A stretch of DNA of 64,000 nucleotides from Apodospora peruviana (Eukaryota; Ascomycota; Sordariomycetes; Sordariales; Lasiosphaeriaceae), in NCBI GenBank assembly GCA_033439685.1, contig JAUEDM010000004.1:4154001-4218000 (forward strand), read 5' to 3'. The translations under genes were made by a program, and so were the position numbers. The notes beneath the pieces were generated by a model. The model was not told the DNA's origin. It saw only the letters and a program-made list of their open reading frames with translations, and searched no databases. Positions 22,578 through 34,330 of the stretch are shown piece by piece (position 1 is the first letter of the stretch; every line of letters begins with the position of its first letter).

Positions 22578-23857
22578 GGTAATAGATGTGTTTCATATAA
22601 ATAAAGGCAAGAGTACCTTAGGTAGGAATGAAAGTAAAATGTAAACGGGAAAGTACTAGGAAATACCTTCCTTTTGATCTATTATATCATTTGCTGATCA
22701 GAGTGTACCTTCCTGAAGCAGCGTTGGTGCCGTTCCGTCCAATCAATCCGCCTCCCTCACTCACGGGTTAGAACGCTGATCTTTAAAAAGATAAGTACGA
22801 CGTTAGGGAGGTGCGTGAACTTCAATCCCGGCTCAAAGACTCCGCATCTAGAGGTCGATCGGTCGACATGACCGAAAAGGGAAGTTGGTTAATAACGGCC
22901 ATGAACGGGGAACGGCGATATCCACAGTACAGCACATGAACTCGTGGTCAACACGTGCTTGCGCTGATCCAAGTTTATAAGTAAATTTATAAGAACGAAG
23001 ATAGTGATTGAGATAGCGAGCGGGGCATAGCATGGAGGTATTCTGTACTTACGGTGATACTACCATGTTCCAGGTTGTTATGTGTACCTAAGTTGAACGG
23101 GTTACACCTTGCGTCGTGGGTGTGCATGCGCGAGCTATAACATCTCATTCGCCAATTCCATCTTCACCATGGTAGACCAACAAGAAACGCCATACACGAT
23201 GGCGTCGCGCCACACTCCGGCAGACGCTACGGGCCATCCCATTGACAAGGAGACAGAGAGCCACTGGTTGATTAAGCTTGACTGGGCCTCAAGAACGGGC
23301 CGCATGCCGCCATCCTGTGTGGTCCATTTGTTGAGTGGAGTGGTACTCTGTGTAAATAGATTGACGAGCACGTGTCTCTCATACTCTCTATGTCTCGTGA
23401 GGTGTTGCTTCAACTGGCGAAGAAGAGACAGGTGCCAGACTTAACCCATTCGGCCCCATATATGGTAGGACCAACAAAATTCAGTATTCCCTACGGCGCA
23501 TCTCAGTCCGAGATATCGCAATATCCAGACAGTACACGCACGTACACAACCAACCAAAGTTAACCAAACCAAAGAGATGTATAAGAGGAGAAGCAGATAA
23601 AACCTGCTCCTATCGCATATGTTTGTTCAGTTGTTCAATCTTAACTCTTCTCCTCTCATTCCTCCTTCCCGCATACAAAAACCGCAAAAACCCAGACTGA
23701 ACTAACGAGGTGGCCCTCTTTCCTTTGTATCTAGAAAGTGACAGTACACAAGCGTGGGCCTGAAGAGTCGATCTAAAAACATCACCCCCAAAAGAAAAAG
23801 CAAACGCCCGGCAAGAAAGAAAGAAACAAACGCAGTGTGTCGTGAGACATGTAGACT
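22578..23857. other. intergenic region, no supported gene
   Basis: A 92-codon frame from ATG 23168 (context CACCATGG) has no recognisable features and is not called. No other coding signal is seen. Confidence 0.5.
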
Positions 23858-23902
23858 CTAGGCCGCAGTATACTAGGCCACAGTATACTAGGCCGCAGTA
23901 TA
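23858..23902 (-). repeat. three 15-base tandem units overlapping a stop codon
   Basis: CTAGGCCGCAGTATA is repeated three times without gap (23858, 23873, 23888); the middle copy has one change (GCCACAG). The unit length is a multiple of three, so each copy encodes Tyr-Thr-Ala/Val-Ala-stop on the minus strand. The GNAT gene ends in the copy at 23888-23902. Confidence 0.9.
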
Positions 23903-24519
23903 AGGAAGCAAGTCCTTGTAGAAAAACGTCTCGCCCTTTCTCCCGTTGGGCAGAACCCGACTAAAACGAGGCACCTTGCCGATTTCCTCGTACCCAAACT
24001 TATTGAACACCGTCTCGGCCACGCTGCCCGTCTCCGCGTCGGCGAGCTAATCATTATCCGAATATCAGCCAAATCGAACGGAAGTATGTGTGTGAGTGAA
24101 CCTACCAGCAACGTCCTTCCACGCTTGGCGGCTTCATACTCGAGGGCGTCGACCAACGCCTTGGCGCCTCCCTGCCGACGGAACTTCTGATTCACCAGCA
24201 CCGCGTCGATGCGACCCCGAAACGACCCCGTCTCGTCCTCGGAGAGCTTGAGCATGGCCAAGCCGCGGAGATCGGTGCCGGTCGGCTTCGTGCCCGGGAC
24301 CGTCTCGGGCAACAAAAGGACAATGACGCGGGTGCCCTGGACGGCCTCGGCGATGCGGTCCCTCCACCACTGCAGCAGCTTCTCGTTCTTCAGGGGCGGC
24401 AGGAACGGGCCTATCATGTGATCTACCGTGATGCATGCGGCATGCAGAGCGGCGATGTAAGGGATCAGGTGGCCATGCTGTTCCTGCGAGAAGATGTACG
24501 TCATGGGCGGTGCTGCCAT
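23888..24519 (-). CDS. GNAT-family N-acetyltransferase
   Basis: Two exons (24519-24106, 24046-23888; intron 59 nt) give 190 residues. The GNAT core is visible: strand LRGLAMLKLSEDETGSFRGR, the motif A segment IDAVLVNQKFRRQGGAKAL with the acetyl-CoA loop R-R-Q-G-G-A, and strand LLLADAETGSVAETVFNKFG, with FGYEEIGKVP closing the fold. The intron sits between RTLL and LADAETG. The substrate cannot be told; fungal relatives are usually small-molecule acetyltransferases. The C-terminus DLLPYTAA lies inside the 15-base repeat. Confidence 0.85.
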
Positions 24520-26928
24520 CTTTTTTTCTTAATCCGAGGACTTGTCGATTTTATATGATATGTGCTTAAGGTGCTATGGCGATATCATGTGCTGCTGAGC
24601 CAATTGGTTGTTTTTGTGTATGTTTTGACGAGTAGGATTGCGCATCGATTTCATGCTCCCTTGGTTGTTGGGAAAGAAAAATGAAAGCTGTGGCCGGGCG
24701 GGACAGAGAAGTTCAAAGGAGATGTTAGTTTCCAAAGTCAAAGACCAATTGCAGGTTATTTAGGGAAAAAACGGTTTGTCGACGAGAGAGAAAGGAAAGA
24801 AGAAAATGTCTCAAGCAGCGGCAGGTGAAGTACTAGGGAAGGAGAAAAGGTAGGTGACCCCCTCACCCCTACATACCTAGGTGGGATGGATGGGATGGGA
24901 TGGGATGGCAGAAAAGAGACTAAAAGAGAGGGTGGGTGAGAGAGACCACGGACTGAAGAAAGATGGGGGCACATGTAGTCGAAAGATATGGGTGTGTGAT
25001 GGAACGAACCATGGAATGAAGCGAGTGTCTTCCCTACCTCCTTTTGATATTTTTGTATCTTTTGACTATTTGACTTTCAGTCAAACCTTGGATGGCCAAC
25101 TCCCAGTTCACGGACTCTTGTATGGATTTATGTAGGAATAAAAACGATCACACCGGTCAGTCACCTTGGATCGGAGGCCAACCTGACCGACCCGACGGAC
25201 TGTGAATTCGGTTCCTAACAATTCCTTTCCTTCAACAGCTACCGAAGATGCAAGAGCTCTTTTTGTGTGATGTGTGGCAGTCGATGTGGTGTGTGGGTGA
25301 TTTGCAGATATTATGTTGGCTGCAGTGAGAAGCTTGCACAGGAAGCACTGGAGCACAGGTCGCCGGGGGGGCTCCAAGCTTGCAGCTTGCAGGTTGTTCC
25401 TGGACACACAGGGCAGCGGTCAGCAGACCCGACAGGTACTCCGTAGCGCTGCGAAGATCATGACACAGGCAGGCACGCCAGGGGCCCCCAGGGGGATCCC
25501 GCGCTAATAAGGCTGAATTGCACCTTCTCCCGGTTTTCCATCGCACCGTGCCCTGTCCGTGGAAGCATTCAAAGTGGCTTGCCCACGCGGCAGTCGACAA
25601 GGGCGCCACAAGCCACAAGAACCTAGTGCGGGGGTACGCCTTGGCACTTTGTTACTCCCTGGGGAAAGACTTGATTAATCTTCAATTCTTCATCTTCAAC
25701 ATTATGCTGTCCTTTCAATTCCAACCAAAATGCTTCGGGACAACCCAATATCCGTCCAATGCTCCCATGCTGACCTACTCTTTATCATCCACCGGGATGC
25801 TGTACACCCTCTGGCTGACTCTGGTGCTGTACGACGGAACCGCGGTACGCCCAGAATGTTCCGGGCCAAGGCACCTCAGTGATGTCTTCTGACCAGCCCG
25901 GATCAGTGGAAGGTTCTGAGGTCGGCGCATTGAGACCTTGCGACTGGAACTCTGCATTCCCGCGCCGTCCCTTGTCTTGTCTTCCATGACCATGCAGGAA
26001 CCCCTCAACCTCCATTTGCTCCCGCTGCGCAACCGGAGGGCGGTGGTTCTGATGATGGCTGCATTCTCATCACGCATTACCTCACTGGTCACGCAGTGTG
26101 ACAGTGACAACTGACCATCCTCCCGTCTTTTGGCCAATGTCGTGTTTTACAATCCACACTCTCCCCAATGGACTTGGACCCCAAAATAGGACTTCAATCG
26201 CTCGGTCAGCATCGGGAGCAACTCCAGTACCCAACTGCATATATCTGGACGGGAAGCCGGCAAGGTCCAGCTTCTTTTGCATGATATTACCGTCCTTCAG
26301 CCCTATCACTTTCTTATAGTTTTATACCTGTCACTCTGGGGGTTGAATAGCTTCTCCACTGCTAGTCTGCAGATGTCCAACCCGGGCCATGCTACACTTC
26401 CAGTGGAATATCAGAGCTTACCATTGGCCTTTTCATCCAGTCTTCCACCCTCCAAATGGATCCCCGGCATGACTCGTCAGCTAGCCGGGCGCGGTTGGTG
26501 AGCATTGATAAGTCGACCTCTTCATGCAAGCCAAGGCGCTTTTGCCAGGCGGCGTTGGATGTTTCAGCTTCAGCTTGCCCGACACAGTGAAACAGTGAGA
26601 CGATCGCATTTGTTGGCGAGAAGGAGATGTTGTCGAAGGGGACAAACGACTCCAACGGCAGCAATACTCGGTAATACTGAGCTACTGCCTAGAAGTTACA
26701 GGCAATTCTTTCATCTCAGATCATAAATCGACTCTTATCCATCAACAATAAAAGTGATCAAACTGCGTCGATTGCCGCGGCTACCGACCATTTAAAAAGC
26801 ACCTCTCTCTGCATCTCCCCCGATCTGCCCCGCACTCGTTCGAGCAACACACAACTTGAACCGCCAAGCATCACCAATCTTCCCCTCAGTTCGGATCGCC
26901 CAGCGCCACCATCACCATCACCATCACC
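24520..26928. other. gene-poor region between GNAT and phospholipase D
   Basis: 2.4 kb with only short unrecognised open frames. It holds a GGGAT/GGATG minisatellite-like run (24883-24908) and, at its end, the phospholipase D leader. I see no gene. Confidence 0.5.
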
Positions 26929-26930
26929 AT
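26905..26930 (+). repeat. CACCAT hexamer repeat abutting the phospholipase D start
   Basis: Alternating CACCAT units run straight into the start codon (…CACCATCACCATGGG). The last unit provides the Kozak context, so start selection is built from a simple repeat. Confidence 0.8.
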
Positions 26931-29900
26931 GGGTCTTGGAACCATGCTTAGGAAGTTTGGGGAGGACATCGAGAAGGTTGGAGGCCTGTTCTCGGAAGAG
27001 CGACATTCCCACACCCACCCCGGCCATGGATGCCACGACGACGACTCCCACGCCGAGTACAACGGCAATCGCTACTGCTCCTTTGCTCCCCAGTCCTCCG
27101 GCCATGCCAAGTGGTATGTCGACGGCGCCTCGTATTTCTGGGCTGTCTCTATGGCCATCGAAGGTACAGAGCTTTTCTACCGTAGAATGTGCTCCCTTAC
27201 AGTGGTTTGCTAATCGTAACTCATCTAGAGGCCCGAGAGTCCATCTACATCCTTGACTGGTGGCTTACGTACGTGATATGCACTTCTTCGATGATCTGCT
27301 AGTTTATTGACAGCATCTTATAGCCCCGAGTTGTACTTGCGACGTCCACCTGCCAAGAATGAGCCATATCGGCTTGACAACTTGCTTAAAGCCGCCGCGG
27401 AGCGAGGTGTGCGCGTGAATGTCATTGTCTACAAGGAGGTTGAGCAAGCTCTCAGCTGTGAGTCTATAAACTATTGGTATTGAGGTATTCAGTAGGCTAA
27501 CAAGACATAGTGAACTCCATTGTAAGGACAGACAGTGATTGAGAATAATTGACTGAAGACTAAATGACATCTCAGCACACCAAACATGCTCTCGAGGCCC
27601 TTCACCCAAACATCAAGGTGTTTAGACACCCTGATCACCACCCCACCGGGCGGGTCGTGAGCAGCCTCCAGCAGGGCTTTCAAAACATGACTCTTAACAC
27701 GATGGACATTGCTACCGCCTCCAAGGATGCCGTGAAGGCCCTCTATGGAACTTACGACGATGCCGTGCTCTTTTGGGCTCACCACGAGAAACTTTGCCTT
27801 GTCGACAACAAGGTCGCTTTCATGGGCGGTCTAGATATATGTAAGTAGTGCGTTGTCTTGGGAAGTTGAAACTGATACTAACATAGTTGTCTAGGCTTTG
27901 GAAGATGGGATACCAACAGTGGGTCTCTTATAACCCAGAACATAGAGCCTCACAGGCTGACGAAATAGGCCACCCCATCGCTGATGCCCACCCGGGCAAT
28001 CTTGACGACATTGTCTTCCCCGGCCAAGACTATAACAATGCCAGAATCTACGACTTTGAGGATGTCGAGAAGTGGGAGAACAACAAGCGTGAGTTTTGCG
28101 TCAAACTGCCCCCTGGCCGGCAAACGCTGATTTGATATGGGTAGTCGATCGCACCAAGAGCTCGAGAATGGGCTGGGCTGATATCAGCATCAGTCTCTCT
28201 GGGCCCATTGTTGACAGCCTGTTGATCCATTTTGGCCAGCGATGGTGCGTATCAGTCTACCATCTTTGCTGTGCTGGCTATAGCTCAAACTTGACTGTTG
28301 CAGGAACTTCATCTTCAACCAGAAATACACCACGAGGGATATCGGCAAGTACCAGCTGATCCAGATTCCCGAGTCTCACAGCGCCGCATCCCAGGACGGC
28401 GGGGAATCTTTTGGTGGACTTCACCATCACTTCCGCCACCGGCTGCAGAATTTCTTTGGCGACGACGGCGAGGAGCAGGAGGCTCACCAAAGGCAGCCGG
28501 CTCAGAATGACGGCGCCCATATTCAACTGACGCGAAGGTATTCCGCCCTGAAACCCTACACGTATGTCTATGTTGGAGCTTGATTTCTGACTTGAATAAT
28601 TAGTGCTTGCCCCTGGTCTTCCGGCATGAAGACGGAGCACTCCATTGCAACCGCGTACATCCACGCCATCACGAACGCCAAGCATTTCGTCTACATCGAG
28701 AACCAGTTCTTCATCACGGCGACCTCGGACGAGCAGAAGCCCGTGGCCAATAAGATCGGCCGCGCAATCGTCGACCGCATTGTCCGCGCGCACGAGACCG
28801 GCGAAGACTTTCAGATCTTCATCCTGATGCCTGCGGTGCCCGCCTTTGCCGGCGACCTCAAAGGTGACGGCGCCCTCGGAACCCGTGCGATCATGGAGTT
28901 CCAGTACAACAGCATCAACCGTGGCGGCCACAGCATCATCGAGACCCTGAAGCAGTCCGGCATCGAGGAGCCCCGTCGGTACATCAACTTTTACAACCTG
29001 CGCAACTACGACCGCATCAACACCAGCGCCGTGATGGGCCAGGTCGAGCAGGAGAGCGGTGTGCCGTACGAGTCTGCCCGCCGCGACTACGACAACCAGT
29101 ACGAGCAAGGCGAAGGCTACCGGCCCAACGATGACCAGTATGGTGACAGCCAATACAACCGGTACCAAGAAGCCGCCAAACACCACTCGAGCAAGACATG
29201 GGACACCATCTCGGCCTGCTACATGGACTCGGGACCGGACCTGCATTCCCTTCCATGGAACGGATCCCCAGAGTCGGAGCTCGACGCGTTCGTGTCGGAG
29301 GAGCTATATATCCACACCAAGGTGCTGATCGCCGACGACCAGCTCGTGATTTGCGGGTCAGCCAACCTCAACGACCGCTCGCAACTCGGCAACCACGACA
29401 GCGAGATCGCCGTCGTCATCGAGGATCCGACGCCAGTCAACAGCTTCATGAACAGCCAGCGCTACACCGCGTCGGCGTTTGCGTGCTCGCTCCGCCGCCA
29501 ATTGTTCAGGAAACATCTTGGTCTGCTCCCGGATCAGCCGTGCGACGCGTTCGACCGGGATAACTGGACACCCATCACGCACGGCGGCAACGCGTACGAC
29601 TGGGGCTCGCCGGCTGATAGGCTGGTGCAGGACCCGCTTGACCCGAGATTTTTGGGTTTGTGGCGGGATACTGCAAGGCGGAATACGGATATCTTCAGTA
29701 AAGTGTTCCATCCCGTGCCTAACGATCATGTTCGTACGTGGGAGCAGTATGATGAGTTTTTCTCGAAGCATTTCGTTATGCCGGGTGAGGAATCTAAAAA
29801 GGCGGCTGAGGGGTACAGCCAGGGCAAGGTGGATTATGGACATGTTGTACGGGAAGAGTTTCCTGGCGGTGTGAGAGAACTGAAGGACTGGTTGCAGGGT

Positions 29901-30008
29901 GTTAGGGGGAATCTGGTGGATATGCCGCTTGACTTTTTGATTGATGTTGATGATATTGCCAAGGAGGGGATGGAGCTTAATGGTTTGACTGATGATCTTT
30001 ATACCTAG
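26929..30008 (+). CDS. phospholipase D, fungal short form
   Basis: Hydrolyses phosphatidylcholine to phosphatidic acid and choline. Ten exons: 26929-27163, 27229-27268, 27324-27457, 27511-27521, 27576-27840, 27895-27918, 27969-28088, 28145-28244, 28304-28537 and 28604-30008. They stay in phase and give 855 residues. Both HKD motifs are intact: HEKLCLVDNKVAFMGG (His210) and HTKVLIADDQLVICGSANL (His625). VFPGQDYNNARIYDF and YIENQFF are also typical of eukaryotic PLD. No PX/PH domain is seen, unlike yeast Spo14. Exons 4 (11 nt) and 6 (24 nt) are micro-exons. Donors GTGGGT at 27919 and GTATTC at 28538 are weak; a stronger GTATGT at 28562 would leave a 42-nt intron, judged too short. The enzyme call is secure; those two junctions are less so. 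Confidence 0.88.
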
Positions 30009-30633
30009 ACAGCCTGTTTAGTTGTTTTGGCTGTCTACCTTGGCCGGGAAATAAGCTAGGATAGGTGGTCAGTGGGAAGTTGTTTTCTTGCCATTGCTTG
30101 TTCTTGTGAGATTGATATGGAGGGAGGTACCAGAGAGCAAGCAAGCAAGCTAGGTAGTGGCGCATACGCCGTTCAGGGAATTTCTCAACTCAGCGGTGGA
30201 CTTCATAAGGTAGCGGTCTCTCTAATCGGCGAGAACGGACGTTCTCTTCCCAGTCTTTTGTTCTATATGCCGACGGGCCGTTGTGATTGGTTGTCATTTC
30301 CTGTGAAAACTGCTTCTTCGGTCTGGTAGGGGAGATACCGTCTCAAGGGGGTACCACGGTCTCTCCTAGCAGGGTTTCGCAAGATATCAAGCAAGCAGAA
30401 ACACACGAGAGGCAATTCGGAGAAGGAAACTAGAGATGAAATCTGCGCTTATCAACCATCCACCCGTCCGTCCACGTCAGAGAAACGTCCCATGTAAATA
30501 AATTTATAACAAAACCGCCTAGGGATAACGCCGTACTGCTTGAATTTTATTAGACATGCACCCAGTCCCATCTGTCTGTCTCCCCTCCTTCATCACCCCG
30601 CAGTTTGGAATCTTTTATGTAGGATAAGCCACT
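30009..30633. other. convergent 3' intergenic region
   Basis: 3' flanks of phospholipase D and Sec62; no gene or notable structure seen. Confidence 0.6.
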
Positions 30634-31866
30634 CTACTCCTCATCGTCATCTAACTCCTCCACCCTCGGAGAAGTATAGCTGGCGCGCTGCTGGGGTCCG
30701 GTAGCAACCGCCACACCAGTTGCAGTGGTCGTGGCCGTGGCCGGAGCAGGCTGGCCGGTGGTAGCGGAGAAGGTAGCACCAGCGGTTGCCGAGGAGGACG
30801 CAGACTTGGACTTTTTCTTCTTCTTGGACGGGTTGGGCTGTACACAAGTTAGCAAACTCCAGATACAAATGTTAGAAAGGGGTAAGACTAACATCATGCC
30901 AAGCCCAAACAGGCTTGAAACTCTCAATAACCGAGACATCCTCCCAGAGATTCGGGAACAGCCAGAAACCAGGCGACAGCACGAAGTACGTGATACAGAA
31001 CAGAATAACCCGGAAGATAGCCATGGCGAAGAACAGGCCCAAAAAAAGCAGGAAGCCCCAGCTGAGATAATAAACGCCCTGGCGTAGCTTCATGGGCCAC
31101 AGCGGGTAGCAGACAACGGCAAAGATGGCGAGCAGCGCGAGCGCGGCGTACACCTTGCGCATGACCTGGCTGCCCTCCCACAGCCAGACGTAGTACATGT
31201 CCTCCTGGGCCTCCTGTTGCGGCTCGATCTTGACGGTCCAGAGGCCCTTGACGCGCTTGGCTTTTTTCGCGGGAGGCGCGTGGTCGTGGCCCTCGTGTGG
31301 GTCCGACTTGACCACGCGCAGGGCGAGCATCGACATGGGCAGGAGCTTGAACGTGTTCTCGAGCGAGGCGCGGTCGGTGATTTCTGGCAGAGCGGGGTTC
31401 TTCTTGCGGGCTTTGGCGTACTCGGGGGATTGCAGGGCTCGGAGGGCGCGTTTAACTTTTGAGGTTTGTTAGTCTGGTTCGTGATTGCAAAGGGGGTAAG
31501 AGGGGATGTCTTACCTCTGAACATGTCCTTGCGCTCGCCGTTGAGGATACATGTCCGCGGCTTGAGCGGCTGACTGCGAAGAAACTGGGCAAGAGACAGC
31601 GCGACGGGGTTCGGAGGGCCAGGGACGATCGGTTGTGGCTGTCCTCCTTGCGGGGGGCCGCCCTGGTGTTGGTGTTGATGCTGATGCTGTCCTCCTCCTT
31701 GGGCCTGCATCTTGGCCAGGTGTTCGGCTTGTTGCTTCTTGACGTGCTCAATGAACTGGGGGACCGTCATGCCGGCCCTTTGCGCGTCCTCGGCGAGCTT
31801 GCGCTGCATGAAGGCGATCTGCTCGGGCGAGAATTGGGGCTGCTGCCCTGGCTGAGGGGCCTGCAT
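30634..31866 (-). CDS. sec62: Sec62, post-translational ER translocation subunit
   Basis: Component of the Sec62/63 complex that feeds proteins post-translationally into the Sec61 channel. Exons 31866-31515, 31455-30893 and 30837-30634 give 372 residues. The N-terminal cytosolic domain has RTCILNGERKDMFRVKRALR and ITDRASLENTFKLLP, hallmarks of fungal Sec62. Two membrane segments follow (about YAALALLAIFAVVCYPLWPM and GFLLFLGLFFAMAIFRVILF), then FWLFPNLWEDVSVIESFKPV. The tail is Lys/Ser-rich and ends in the acidic VEELDDDEE. A His/Gln/Gly-rich low-complexity run (QHQHQHQ) lies near the N-terminus. I take ATG 31866; the frame stays open upstream, but the first possible start there is TTG. Confidence 0.92.
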
Positions 31867-32674
31867 CGTGCTCGTATTAGGTAGGCTGTTTCCGGCCGGC
31901 GGTGGTCGCTTGGTGTTGTTTGACAAAGAGATCCGGTAATTGAATGCTATCCAATCCGCATAAGGCTCAGTCGGCGAATGTTTATATTCGGAGCTCCGGT
32001 GGTTTGACTAAGTGGTGGAAGGAGGCTGCGACTCGGCTGACAATTGAAGTCGGTGTTTGTGGCCCTAAGTAAGGATCCAGAAGCCCAAAGCTGTGATCTG
32101 TACTTTACACGTCTCATCAAAAAGTTCCCGACCCCCTAACCCCGGCTTTCTGACGTAAACCAGACCCGCATGGCCCATGCTCCCTGCTAAGTACCCTGGT
32201 ACTGGTGGCTCCAGCAAGCTACAACCTTAATCGGAACCGTGTCCTGGACTTTTATATCTCCGGAGCCGTACATTCTTCAACGACGTCGGGTTGACCAACC
32301 GTCGACAATTCAGACATTGATACAATATCGCAAGAACTCATGAATAACAATTCTTCGGTGACCTGCTGTTTTCCTTTTTACTTAGATTTCGAACATGAAG
32401 AATTTGAGCCAGCATCATCAATCAAGTCTTCGCGCAATCAGTAGCCACGGAATCTCATGACTAAGGCATCTAATCGAGATCAAAAAGGACTGTTTTTTTT
32501 ATCTCAAGACCAGCTCAGACTAAGAGGACAGCTCAGACTAAAATCCATTACAGACAGCAAAGTACATCCCGAGAACTTTGACTTGCTTGAGAAGGCCAGC
32601 CTCTCAAAGTCGAAGTTTGTCAATCCCCCATTCAAAGTTCCTCCTCCTTTCTCGTTCCCCGTCCCAACACTCAC
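31867..32674. other. Sec62 promoter and subtilase 3' flank
   Basis: The Sec62 frame remains open for at least 40 codons upstream of its ATG, without another ATG. A 73-codon plus-strand frame near 32457 has no recognisable features. No gene is called. Confidence 0.5.
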
Positions 32675-34330
32675 CTAAAAGCCACTGTTGTTATAGGCGA
32701 TACGGTTGGGGCTGCCCTTTGGGTTGATGATCCGGTCTCTCGTTGCTGTAGCGATGATCATATCCTTCACAGCCGGTCCAGAGATCTTGTAACGCTCGAT
32801 ATAGCACGCCGCGATTCCAGCGACATGTGGAGCTGCTATATTTCTCCTCAGTTAGCATCTCTTCTTGATGTTGGTAAATGAAGACATACTTACCCATGCT
32901 AGTACCGTTCTTTTCCATTATCTGGCTGTCATGTTCAATACCGGCACTTAAGATGGCGACACCAGGAGCAAAGATATCAACACCAGGACCATAATTGGAA
33001 CACCAAACAATACGGTCATGGAAGTCGGGGGCGCCCACAGTGATAGCGCTACGGGCTGAGGCTGGTGACTTGGTCACTCTGTTTGTTCTGTGATTACCGG
33101 CTGACACGCAGATGGTCATACCACCTTTAGTAGCGGCGGCAACTGCCTCATTTATTGCTTTGTCATAATGAAGCGACAAGGACATGGTAATGACCGACCT
33201 ATCACGAGTGCACCCGGCGTCTCCATATGCTATATAAAGAGGCGTGAGTACAAGAAAATCATGCGGAAGGTGCTCAGGATTCACCCCAGTTGATCCCCGA
33301 AATAAGGGCTGTGACCATAGTTTCATGCGAATGTTTCTCCGGAAGTCTCTTGCGAGTCGTGACATCAATACTCCGATCTTCCCGTCCAGGCTCTGGCCCC
33401 ATAACCTTCACCGCAATTATCTTTGCTCTGTTTGCCACGCCGTAGGTCTTGCCGGCCGCGATCGCGGCGCAGTGTGACCCATGGCCTTTCTTGTCGGTGT
33501 CCTAGCAGTTGTTTTCTTATCAGACCATTTCTGCAGCGAGATTACTTGCCCATGCATAATAGAATACTACTCACAGGTGAACCCTCAACAAAGTTTGCAC
33601 CCCATCTCGCCCTGTACTTAAATTCCTAATGATCAGTGAGCAGACCGGGAGCTCAGTTTGGAAATGAAAGACAACTTACCTCGTGGTCCATCTTGATACC
33701 CGAGTCAAGCACATATATCTTCACACCCTGGCCCCCAGTGTGGTAGCACTTATACTCACCACTTGAAGCGCGGCTTTCTCGATGTGAAATGCGATCCAGA
33801 TTCCAGGTCGTCCCATGCCGGGTTGTGACATATGACCGGTTTTGCCAGTCAAAGGTCACGACGGTGTCCTCCTCGACATAGTCAATCTAGACATTGAGAT
33901 TAGACAATTTCCAAGCGTATCGATACGAGTGGTTTTCACATACCATGTAGGCTGTTGGGACACATTCGAGATCCTCGGCGGCAATTTGAACCTGGTAGCC
34001 CTTAAAGTTGCCCATACTCCATGTTTGTCCAACACCTCTCATTCCGGGTCTCTGGACTGCCAGACGGTGCACCTCCTCCACGTGCCGCATGCTGTCCTCA
34101 TCAGTAAGGCTGCCCTTAAGGCGGACGATAATATGGTTTCCCATGGCACCAGGTTCGGAGACAAGAGAATAAGGATAATCTTTGTTGGCAAGCTGCACGG
34201 CAGACCGATAATCAATAAAAAGATGGATGAATTGTTGAGTAGTGTATCCGTAGAAGAGATGCTCAAAAGCTGTGTATCTACAGAAACTGAGTTAGCCAAA
34301 GATCTGCGCCAGGTAGATATACAAACTCAT
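32675..34330 (-). CDS. subtilisin-like serine protease (S8, proteinase K type) with I9 prodomain
   Basis: Seven exons (minus order: 34330-34323, 34277-33944, 33886-33680, 33625-33575, 33501-33285, 33229-32894, 32835-32675) keep phase and give 437 residues. An inhibitor-I9-like prodomain (NHIIVRLKGSLTDEDSMRHV to YVEEDTVV) precedes the catalytic domain. All catalytic elements are present: Asp in YVLDSGI, His in GHGSHCAAIAAG, the oxyanion Asn in VSAGN, and Ser in NGTSMAAPHVAG, split by the last intron. Compared with proteinase K relatives there are about 20 extra residues after AVKVMG. No signal peptide is visible. The 8-nt first exon and its 45-nt intron (branch GCTAAC) are the weakest part, so the true N-terminus may differ. 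Confidence 0.8.

Noticed and set aside
23168..23443. Possible 92-residue gene with CACCATGG start
   Set aside because: No recognisable motif, no intron signals and composition not clearly coding; too weak to call.
28538..28603. Alternative phospholipase D donor GTATGT at 28562
   Set aside because: It leaves a 42-nt intron, shorter than all others here, and disrupts the expected TRS-x-C-x-W-S sequence.
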